Positions 35,502 through 41,709 of a stretch of 41,709 nucleotides of DNA are shown here, piece by piece. The position numbers and the translations under genes were made by a program. Origin of the DNA: a bacterium (GTDB taxonomy: Bacteria > UBP6 > JAFGXH01); the NCBI GenBank assembly GCA_027064085.1, contig JAMOQH010000101.1, positions 1 to 41,709 of the forward strand. The letters run 5' to 3'. Position 1 is the first letter of the stretch. Every line of letters begins with the position of its first letter. Below the pieces are notes generated by a model that saw only the letters and a list, made by a program, of their open reading frames with translations, was not told where the DNA came from and searched no databases.

Positions 35502-35530
35502 TTGACATAAAGTTTAAAAAGTATTTTAAT
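35502..35530 (+). promoter_or_regulatory. Candidate promoter of the nucleotidase-pur genes
   Basis: TTGACA (35502-35507), 17 bp, TTTAAT (35525-35530), ahead of the TTGGGAG SD and ATG 35555. The tight packing downstream suggests transcription into purM and purL. Confidence 0.45.
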
Positions 35531-35554
35531 GGAAAATATTATTTGGGAGTACAA

Positions 35555-36415
35555 ATGAAAATACTTGTAAGTTTACTATTAGTTTTTATGGTTTCATGTA
35601 GTGGTGGTAGTACATCAAATAAAGATATTACATATAAAACCAATAGTAAGGATAAGACGGTGTCTTATCCTACTAAAAATACAAATGGAGAGAAAAAAAA
35701 TAAAAAATATAAGAAAAAACATAAGAAATCTTATTACTCAAGAGAAGATAATCGTTTTGTAGAAATTAAAGATAGACAAGATGTAAGAGTAGCTCCAAAT
35801 TCTAAAGTTGAAGACTATTTAAAGCCATATAGAGCAAGTTTAAAAAAGAAAACAGATGAAGTTATTGCAAAACTTAAAATTGATTTAACGAAAAAGGGCT
35901 ATAGTAATTCATTAGGTAGATTCGCTTCACAAATCATACTTGAGAAAGCAAGAAAATATTCAAAATTACATGTGGATTTTGCTCTTTTAAATAATGGAGG
36001 TCTAAGAAAACCTTTATATAAAGGAGATATTAAAATTAAGGATATTTATGAATTAATGCCTTTTGATAATTACATTGTTGTTGTTTCTGTAAAAGGAAAT
36101 GAAGTGAAAAAAATGTGTGGAGAAATAATACATCATCATGGTTTGCCTATGGCGGGTATTGCAATTCGTGCAGGAGAAACAGATGATAAATACTGTAGAG
36201 TTAATGGAAAAGATATAGATGAGAAAAAAGATTATTTAATTGCAACTATCAATTATTTATATAATGTGGGTGAGGGTGTTCCTTCTTTAAAGCATGGAAA
36301 ACTTGTTAAAAATATGACTAACCACTTATTTAGAGATGCAATTATTGAATATGTAAAAGAAAAGAAAGTGATAGATAAAATTATACCAGTTAACTATTCA
36401 TATCCAAGAAAATAA
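35555..36415 (+). CDS. Lipoprotein with 5'-nucleotidase C-terminal (substrate-binding) domain
   Basis: The start is ATG 35555, after TTGGGAG; a TTG 12 bp upstream overlaps the SD and is rejected. The 286-residue product has a lipobox (VFMVSC, Cys15), a low-complexity Lys/Asn/Ser linker to about residue 65, then a 5_nucleotid_C domain: NSLGRFASQIILEKARKYSK, DFALLNNGGLRKPLYKGDI, IYELMPFDNYIVVVSVKG. The NNGGLR motif binds substrate phosphate or ribose in whole 5'-nucleotidases. The catalytic half is the next gene, so the two domains are in reversed order on separate proteins. A 10-bp-stem palindrome (35645-35674) lies in frame in the linker (encoding DKTVSYP). Confidence 0.87.
   Translation: MKILVSLLLVFMVSCSGGSTSNKDITYKTNSKDKTVSYPTKNTNGEKKNKKYKKKHKKSYYSREDNRFVEIKDRQDVRVAPNSKVEDYLKPYRASLKKKTDEVIAKLKIDLTKKGYSNSLGRFASQIILEKARKYSKLHVDFALLNNGGLRKPLYKGDIKIKDIYELMPFDNYIVVVSVKGNEVKKMCGEIIHHHGLPMAGIAIRAGETDDKYCRVNGKDIDEKKDYLIATINYLYNVGEGVPSLKHGKLVKNMTNHLFRDAIIEYVKEKKVIDKIIPVNYSYPRK
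35645..35674 (+). repeat. In-frame palindromic element in a coding sequence
   Basis: AGGATAAGAC (35649-35658) and GTCTTATCCT (35662-35671) are a perfect 10-bp inverted repeat with loop GGT. The match extends outward to AGT/ACT with one bulged A. It lies in the disordered linker just after the lipoprotein signal and keeps the frame. Confidence 0.85.
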
Positions 36416-36428
36416 TTAGGAGCTATGT

Positions 36429-37316
36429 ATGAAAAGAAGAGATTTTATAAAAAAGACAGTTATAGCTGGTGGATTATTAGCTTCAAGTAACTTATTAGCA
36501 AGTGAAAAGCCTAAAAATTCAACACTAACTATTTTGCATACTAATGATACTCATTCAAGGCTTGACCCATTTCCTAAAGGCAGTGGTTATCGTTCGGATA
36601 TGGGAGGAGTATCAAGAAGGGCAACACTCGTAAATCTTTTAAGAAAAAAGTATCCTAATTCTCTATTACTTGATGCAGGAGATGTTTTTCAGGGTACTCC
36701 ATATTTTAATTTTTATGAAGGACGCTTAGAATACGAAACTATGAGTATGATAGGTTATGATTACGGAACATTAGGAAATCATGACTTTGATTTAGGAACA
36801 GAAAAGCTACTTAAAGCTATGGATTTTTTAAATTTCAAATTAATTAACTCTAACTATCATTCTGATATACCAAAATTTAAGAAATTCGTTTTAGAAAATG
36901 AAATTATTGAAAGACAGGGGGTTAAAATTGGTTTATTTGGTTTAGGAGTAAGTTTTAAAGGTCTTGTTTCTTCTGAATCACATAAAGGAATCAAAGAACT
37001 TGATAGATATGATGTTGCCACTAAGCAAATTAAATATTTAAAAGAAGAGAAAAAAGTTGATTTTGTGATTTTAATCTCACATTTAGGTGTTGATGATGAT
37101 GAAAAATTTGCTAAAAAAATAAATGGAGTTGATTTAATAGTTGGAGGGCATAGCCATACAAAAATAAGTAAGCCATTAGTTGTTAATGATACTTTAATTC
37201 TTCAGGCTGCATCTAGTGGTATATTTTTAGGTAAATTAGACTTGAATTTTGAAAATAAAAAGTTAAAATCTTATGATTATGAGCTGATTCCAGTAAAAGA
37301 AGATACAAAAGTATGA
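36429..37316 (+). CDS. Tat-exported 5'-nucleotidase/metallophosphatase catalytic subunit
   Basis: A 295-residue protein whose N-terminus MKRRDFIKKTVIAGG is a twin-arginine signal, so it is exported folded. The calcineurin-like metallophosphatase domain carries all metal-site motifs: LHTNDTHSR, LLDAGDVFQGTP, LGNHDFDLG, ISHLGVDDD and VGGHSHTKI. This is the N-terminal half of UshA/YchR-type 5'-nucleotidases, which hydrolyse periplasmic nucleotides. It lacks the C-terminal substrate domain, which is encoded by the preceding lipoprotein gene 13 bp upstream. ATG 36429 is used, 6 bp after TAGGAG. Tat export of this half and Sec/lipoprotein export of the other is inferred from the signals. The stop overlaps purM (ATGA). 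Confidence 0.92.
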   Translation: MKRRDFIKKTVIAGGLLASSNLLASEKPKNSTLTILHTNDTHSRLDPFPKGSGYRSDMGGVSRRATLVNLLRKKYPNSLLLDAGDVFQGTPYFNFYEGRLEYETMSMIGYDYGTLGNHDFDLGTEKLLKAMDFLNFKLINSNYHSDIPKFKKFVLENEIIERQGVKIGLFGLGVSFKGLVSSESHKGIKELDRYDVATKQIKYLKEEKKVDFVILISHLGVDDDEKFAKKINGVDLIVGGHSHTKISKPLVVNDTLILQAASSGIFLGKLDLNFENKKLKSYDYELIPVKEDTKV

Positions 37317-38590
37317 AAAAACAAAGTGGAATAGATATTTCATTAAATGATAAAGCTAGTAAAATCGCTTTTAATTATGCAAAAAAGAGTTTTAAAAATA
37401 TAAAAGATGTAAAATCAGTTACAAAAGATGGTGATTTCAGCGGTGGTTTTATATGTAGGGGCGAACCTCTGTGTTCGCCCTATGGTAATGATAATATAAA
37501 TATTTCTATAGCATCAGATGGAATAGGGACAAAAGTTGAAATTGCAGAAAGGTTAAATAAATATGATAGTTTGGGTTATGATTTATTGGCAATGGTTTGT
37601 GATGATTTAATCTCCAATTTTTATGAACCAAAATTTATATCAAATATTTTAGATATTGATTATATTGATTTAAACATAGTTAATGAGTTAATGCAAGGCC
37701 TTAATAAGGCTGCAAAAGAAAGTAATGTAATAATATCAGGTGGAGAAATTGCCGAATTGGGGAATCGTATTAACGGTTATGGTAAATCCATGCATTTTAA
37801 TTGGGGTGCAACCGCAATAGGTTTTAAAATGAAATCCTGTAGAGACGACGGCACTGCCTCGTCTCTGAATCAAAAAAACGCCTCGTCTCTGAATCAAAAA
37901 AATGCCTCGTCTCTGAATCAAAAAAACGCCTCATTCCTGAAGCAAGAAGATAATGAAAATGATGTGAGTCAAGGCAATGCCTTGACTGTACGAAAGCAGG
38001 TATTTGAAAAAGATAATAAAGATGATGTGAGTCAAGGCAATGCCTTGACTGTACGAAAGCAGGTATTTGAAGAAGATAATAAAGATAATGTGAGTCAAGG
38101 CAATGCCTTGACTGTACGAGTGGGAGATAAAGTTTATGCTCTTAAATCCAATGGATTTCGGAGCAATGGATTTTCTTTGGCAAGAAAAATTCTATATGAT
38201 AATTATGGTGATAATTGGCATAATTTTAAATTCAATAAATATGAAAGCTGGGGGAGTATATTATTAAAACCATCAAAAATTTATACTCCTATTATTAAAA
38301 AAATAATAAAAAACGGTGTTCTGATAAAAAAAATAGCACATATCACTGGTGGTGGCTTCATAAATAATACTAATAGAATTTTACCTGATAATTTAAAAAT
38401 AAATATTACTAATCCAATAAGTACACCTGAATATTTTAAAAAATTAATAAATTTAGGTAATATTTCCCAAAAGCAAGCAGAATTAACATGGAATATGGGT
38501 TATGGTATGGTAATAATCACAAAAGAAGCTATAGGCACATCAATAATAGATTGGCCAATGCAATATATTGGGGAAATAATAGAAAAATGA
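37313..38590 (+). CDS. purM: Phosphoribosylformylglycinamidine cyclo-ligase with in-frame palindromic inserts
   Basis: A 425-residue AIR synthetase; typical PurM is about 340. It uses ATP to close the imidazole ring, making AIR from FGAM in purine synthesis. Conserved parts: ISIASDGIGTKVEIAERL, GYDLLAMVCDDLI, VIISGGEIAELG, LKSNGFRSNGFSLARKIL, IAHITGGGFINNTNRILPD and TWNMGYGMVII. Two foreign-looking insertions keep the frame: residues 48-57 (palindrome at 37456-37482) and about 177-269, made of a palindrome, three ASSLNQKN units and 21-residue repeats. Both sit where PurM has surface loops, so the enzyme may still fold. Start overlaps the nucleotidase stop; purL overlaps its stop (ATGA). Confidence 0.93.
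   Translation: MKKQSGIDISLNDKASKIAFNYAKKSFKNIKDVKSVTKDGDFSGGFICRGEPLCSPYGNDNINISIASDGIGTKVEIAERLNKYDSLGYDLLAMVCDDLISNFYEPKFISNILDIDYIDLNIVNELMQGLNKAAKESNVIISGGEIAELGNRINGYGKSMHFNWGATAIGFKMKSCRDDGTASSLNQKNASSLNQKNASSLNQKNASFLKQEDNENDVSQGNALTVRKQVFEKDNKDDVSQGNALTVRKQVFEEDNKDNVSQGNALTVRVGDKVYALKSNGFRSNGFSLARKILYDNYGDNWHNFKFNKYESWGSILLKPSKIYTPIIKKIIKNGVLIKKIAHITGGGFINNTNRILPDNLKINITNPISTPEYFKKLINLGNISQKQAELTWNMGYGMVIITKEAIGTSIIDWPMQYIGEIIEK
37456..37482 (+). repeat. In-frame palindromic element A in purM
   Basis: GGGCGAAC and GTTCGCCC form an 8-bp stem around CTCTGT, flanked by TA on both sides with one bulged G. It is markedly richer in G+C than the surrounding gene. It encodes RGEPLCSPY within a PurM N-terminal loop. 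Confidence 0.88.
37841..37866 (+). repeat. In-frame palindromic element B in purM
   Basis: AGAGACGA (37841-37848) and TCGTCTCT (37859-37866) pair as an 8-bp stem, with an inner GGC/GCC stem around ACT and one bulged C. It begins the large second insert. Confidence 0.87.
37856..37951 (+). repeat. 24-bp tandem repeats in purM
   Basis: Three nearly identical 24-bp units (starting 37856, 37880, 37904) and one decayed unit (37928-37951) encode ASSLNQKN. Each unit includes the right arm (TCGTCTCT) of element B, so the array seems to have grown from that palindrome. Confidence 0.9.
37961..38119 (+). repeat. 63-bp tandem repeats carrying palindromic element C in purM
   Basis: Units begin at 37961 and 38024, with a partial third from 38087. 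Each contains a perfect 9-bp inverted repeat (AGTCAAGGC, loop AAT, GCCTTGACT) at 37967-37987, 38030-38050 and 38093-38113. The period is 21 codons, so the frame is kept. Confidence 0.92.
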
Positions 38591-41445
38591 ATACAATTTT
38601 AATAGAAAATAAATATAATTCTAAAAAATCAAAGCTATATGTTATAAATTATGATTTTAATAAAAAAGAATTAGAACAAATAGCAAAATTAATAACAAAT
38701 ACTGTTAGCCATAAGTATTTTATCAATGCCTTCAAAGATTTAGAGGAAAAATTATTTATTTCTAAAAAACAAGGTGTAACAGATGATGAAGCTAAAAATC
38801 TAGAATTAATAATTAAAGATAATTTTAATGTAGATAATGATAAACAATTTGTATATACTATTGATATTATAGATAAAAATTTTGATACATCTATGTATAA
38901 TCCTATTATTTATAATTTTACAGAAAACTTTGATAATTTATTTTCTCTATTTTCTGAAAAAAAAGAAAATGTAAAGAATACAAAATTTCAGTTCAAAGAT
39001 ATGGTAAAAAAAATAAATATTGATTTGAATGATGATGATTTAATGAAATTATCTAACTCTAGGCACCTTTCTTTAGATTTAAAAGAAATGCAAACCATAA
39101 AAAATTATTTTCTAGATGAAGATATTATAAAAAAAAGAAAGGAAATAGGACTAGATAAAGAATTAACTGATTGTGAGCTTGAAATATTTGCCCAAACATG
39201 GTCGGAACACTGTAAACATAAAGAATTTAATGCTATTATTGAATATAAAAATTTAGAAACAGGTGAAATTGAAATAATTGACAGTTTATTTGATACATAT
39301 ATTAAAAAAACAACAGAAATTGTAAATAAAAATCTAGGAGAGGATAACTTTTTAGTAAAAGTATTTTCTGATAATTCTGGTGTTGTTAGAATTGATGAGA
39401 ACAGTGTTTTTACATTTAAAGTTGAAACTCATAATTCTCCTTCTGCTATAGACCCTTATGGTGGAGCAATTACAGGAATACTAGGAAATAATAGAGATCC
39501 ATTAGGAACGGGTGTAGGAGGAGGGAAATTAATTTTTAATACAGATATATTATGTTTTGCAGAAGAAAACTATAGTAAGAAATTATTAAATAAGCAATTG
39601 CACCCTAAAATTGTCAAAAATGGAGTAATAAAAGGGATAAAAGATGGTGGAAACAAAAGTGGTATACCCACTATAAATGGTGCTGTTATTTATGATGACA
39701 GATATGCTGGAAAACCATTAGTTTTTTGTGGAACGGGTGGGATTATGCCTAGTAAATATAATGGCAAAAATTCGTGGGATAAAGTTATAGAAAATGGATA
39801 TATTATTTATATGCTTGGGGGAAGAGTAGGTAAAGATGGAATTCATGGAGCGACATTTTCCTCTAGGCAATTAGATAAATTATCTCCTAGTTCTGCTGTT
39901 CAAATAGGAAGTCCTATTACTCAAAAATTGGCTAGTGATTTTTTAGAAATTGCAACTAAGAAAGGGCTTGTTTCTGCTACAACAGATAATGGAGCTGGTG
40001 GATTATCATCTTCAATAGGAGAATTGGCTACTATTTCTAATGGAGCAAAAGTTTTTTTAGATAGAGTACCATTAAAATATGATGGTTTATTGCCTTGGGA
40101 AATTTTTATTTCTGAATCACAAGAAAGGTTTACTTTAGCTGTTGAACCTAAAAATAAAGATGAAATAGAAAAATTAGCTCTTGAATATAGTGTAGAAATT
40201 ACTGATATAGGTAATTTTACAAAAACAGGTCTTTTAGAAGTTTATTACAATGATAACATAGTTACATATTTGGATTTGGATTTTTTACATAATGGAGTTC
40301 CTAAAAAGTATTTATATGCAGAATGGGAAACTCCGTTTTTTGAAAATTCAAAAATAAAAAACATTGATTTTGATTTTTTAGATATAATTAAAAAACTACT
40401 TGCTTCTAGTAATATAAAATCAAGAGAAAATATTGTTAGGCAGTATGATCATGAAGTTCAAGGAAACACTGTTTTAAAACCATTGATGGGGGAAACAAAA
40501 AATGCTCCACAAGATGCAGGAGTTGTTAGAGTAAGTCTTGGTTCTAATAAGGGGATAGCTGTTTCTAATGGTATCGCTCCTAAATATGGAGATATTAGTG
40601 CCTATGATATGAGTTGTTCTGCTTTTGATGAGGCAATTAGGTCTATTATTTCTATAGGTGGTGAATTTCCAAGTAAAAATAGATTTTGGTCTGTAAACGA
40701 TAATTTTTGTGTCCCAAACAGCGTTTTTGATAGTAAAAACAATAAAGATGGAAAGTATAAATTAGCTCAGTTGGTACAAATGAATAAAGCTTTGTATGAT
40801 ATGGGGACATACTTTAATATTCCATTTACTTCAGGTAAAGATAGTATGAAAAATGATTTTTATGATGGAAACATTAAGATATCAGTTCCTCCAACTATTT
40901 TATACTCTGTAACAGCATTGATAGATGATATAGATGACATAGTAACTAGTGAATTTAAAAATAGTGGAGATTTAATTTATCAGCTTGGGGAAACCTACAA
41001 CGAATTAGGGGGTAGTGAGTTTTATAAGATTTTTGGCTATATTAGTAATATAGCTCCGTCTGTGAGATTTGATAAAGCAAAAGACTTGTACAGGAGAGTA
41101 ATAAAATCTAATGAAAAAAAATTAATAGAATCTAGTCATGATATTTCAGATGGAGGAATGATAATAGCTCTTATAGAAACAGTGTTTGGAAATGAAAATT
41201 TAGGTTTTGATATAGATATTTCAATAATCAATAAGCCAGAATATATATCTTTATTTTCAGAATCAAACTCTAGATTTATTGTAAGTATTAAAAAAGAGAA
41301 CAAACAGTGTTTTGAAGAAGTTTTTAAAGAAAGAGCCTTTTATTTAGGGAAAGTAACAAATGATAATAAAATAAAAGTTTATAATAAAAATACTTTATTA
41401 ATAGATGCTAAAAAAGATGAATTATTAAAAGTTTGGAGAACTTAA
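38587..41445 (+). CDS. purL: Phosphoribosylformylglycinamidine synthase, synthetase subunit without GATase domain
   Basis: The start is ATG 38587, whose ATGA overlaps the purM stop; an upstream in-frame ATG inside purM is rejected. The 952-residue product makes FGAM from FGAR with ATP and ammonia. It has an N-terminal PurS-like domain (about 1-100), a linker with the catalytic-region motif [14 protein letters not shown] near residue 205, then two PurM-like halves: [42 protein letters not shown] and [10 protein letters not shown] near 748, and [16 protein letters not shown]. The size and fusion of a PurS-like part are those of large-type PurL, but the C-terminal glutaminase domain is missing. 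Ammonia must come from PurQ, encoded convergently at the window end. Confidence 0.94.
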   Translation: MNTILIENKYNSKKSKLYVINYDFNKKELEQIAKLITNTVSHKYFINAFKDLEEKLFISKKQGVTDDEAKNLELIIKDNFNVDNDKQFVYTIDIIDKNFDTSMYNPIIYNFTENFDNLFSLFSEKKENVKNTKFQFKDMVKKINIDLNDDDLMKLSNSRHLSLDLKEMQTIKNYFLDEDIIKKRKEIGLDKELTDCELEIFAQTWSEHCKHKEFNAIIEYKNLETGEIEIIDSLFDTYIKKTTEIVNKNLGEDNFLVKVFSDNSGVVRIDENSVFTFKVETHNSPSAIDPYGGAITGILGNNRDPLGTGVGGGKLIFNTDILCFAEENYSKKLLNKQLHPKIVKNGVIKGIKDGGNKSGIPTINGAVIYDDRYAGKPLVFCGTGGIMPSKYNGKNSWDKVIENGYIIYMLGGRVGKDGIHGATFSSRQLDKLSPSSAVQIGSPITQKLASDFLEIATKKGLVSATTDNGAGGLSSSIGELATISNGAKVFLDRVPLKYDGLLPWEIFISESQERFTLAVEPKNKDEIEKLALEYSVEITDIGNFTKTGLLEVYYNDNIVTYLDLDFLHNGVPKKYLYAEWETPFFENSKIKNIDFDFLDIIKKLLASSNIKSRENIVRQYDHEVQGNTVLKPLMGETKNAPQDAGVVRVSLGSNKGIAVSNGIAPKYGDISAYDMSCSAFDEAIRSIISIGGEFPSKNRFWSVNDNFCVPNSVFDSKNNKDGKYKLAQLVQMNKALYDMGTYFNIPFTSGKDSMKNDFYDGNIKISVPPTILYSVTALIDDIDDIVTSEFKNSGDLIYQLGETYNELGGSEFYKIFGYISNIAPSVRFDKAKDLYRRVIKSNEKKLIESSHDISDGGMIIALIETVFGNENLGFDIDISIINKPEYISLFSESNSRFIVSIKKENKQCFEEVFKERAFYLGKVTNDNKIKVYNKNTLLIDAKKDELLKVWRT

Positions 41446-41709
41446 AAACGCTGTTCTTTTATGTGAAAAATAATATTTTTAAATATTTGTAAACCTTCTC
41501 CCGCTTGAGAAATGTTAGGGTTATCTTTTTTAAGTTTACTCCAGTTTGGGTGGTTATAAACGGTTAGAAATGCTTCGGGATGTGGCATCATTCCTAAAAT
41601 ATGTCCTGTTTTATCTGTTAAAGCTGCTATATCAAGTTCTGAGCCATTAGGATTATCTTCATAAGTTAAAACATCTAAATTATTTTTTATTATTTCTTCT
41701 TTTATTTTA
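41442..41709 (-). CDS. purQ: Phosphoribosylformylglycinamidine synthase glutaminase subunit, 5'-partial
   Basis: Only the last 89 codons are present; the gene continues past the window end. The minus strand reads [20 protein letters not shown], then [18 protein letters not shown], then [19 protein letters not shown] and a stop. HPE holds the catalytic His and Glu of class I glutaminases, and NPNGS with [10 protein letters not shown] is typical of PurQ or of the glutaminase end of large PurL. It should supply ammonia to PurL. It converges on purL and their TAA stops share a 4-bp TTAA (41442-41445). Confidence 0.92.
   Translation of the reverse strand, partial: KIKEEIIKNNLDVLTYEDNPNGSELDIAALTDKTGHILGMMPHPEAFLTVYNHPNWSKLKKDNPNISQAGEGLQIFKNIIFHIKEQRF

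Noticed and set aside
37841-38119. CRISPR array
   Set aside because: The repeats are in frame in purM, have 24- and 63-bp periods with no variable spacers, and no cas genes are near.
37313-41445. Frameshift joining purM and purL
   Set aside because: Both are complete enzymes with an ordinary ATGA overlap.

Overview
The window is very AT-rich. It reads as chromosomal DNA from a Gram-negative, low-GC bacterium of the former Deltaproteobacteria, most like Myxococcota or Bdellovibrionota. This placement is inferred from gene content: a Ser/Thr kinase-ATPase-TPR giant, PATAN/DUF4388 proteins, MopE-type CDGxDNDCDG repeats with a MYXO-CTERM-like tail, several lipoproteins, and a TonB-ExbB-ExbD set. 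No rRNA, tRNA, CRISPR array, IS element or prophage was seen. Genes are densely packed, with many ATGA stop/start overlaps.

Layout. 1-3100 (+): the 3' part of a two-subunit transketolase, a small lipoprotein, and a zinc-ribbon protein with a phospholipid-scramblase-like domain. 3176-11278 (-): alanine dehydrogenase, then a signalling operon of kinase-ATPase-TPR, PATAN-membrane protein and an anchored protein of uncertain family. 11446-15718 (+): an exported trio of propeller-like protein, HhH protein and lipoprotein with Ig-like and lamin-tail domains; the first two share a C-terminal module. 15873-17852 (+): a secreted agmatine-deiminase-family enzyme with MopE repeats. 17859-20130 (-): a class I amidotransferase, a roadblock protein and two PATAN paralogues. 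20199-24439 (-): a Cys-repeat/PPC/P-domain lipoprotein and a VWA lipoprotein. 24643-26520 (+): a lipocalin-like/CrtC-like protein and DeoC. 26600-34295 (-): enoyl-CoA hydratase with a small membrane protein; an operon of two exported proteins, an MtnA-like protein and TonB-ExbB-ExbD; then mreBCD. 34634-41445 (+): a YprB-like exonuclease, a 5'-nucleotidase split into two genes in reversed order, purM and purL. The window ends inside purQ on the minus strand, whose stop codon overlaps that of purL.

The most unusual signal lies at 35.6-38.1 kb. Short, relatively GC-rich palindromes of at least four sequence types sit in frame inside protein-coding genes: one in the 5'-nucleotidase C-domain lipoprotein, and several in purM, where one type has grown into 63-bp tandem repeats and another is followed by 24-bp tandem repeats. 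This resembles the protein-coding palindromic elements known from Rickettsia. Other notable points are an apparent AUU start (18590), a consensus promoter placed to give a leaderless mRNA (11410-11446), an MtnA-family protein lacking both catalytic residues, and a 19-bp perfect inverted repeat inside mreC. Near-consensus sigma-70 promoters are visible before many operons and help decide several start codons.
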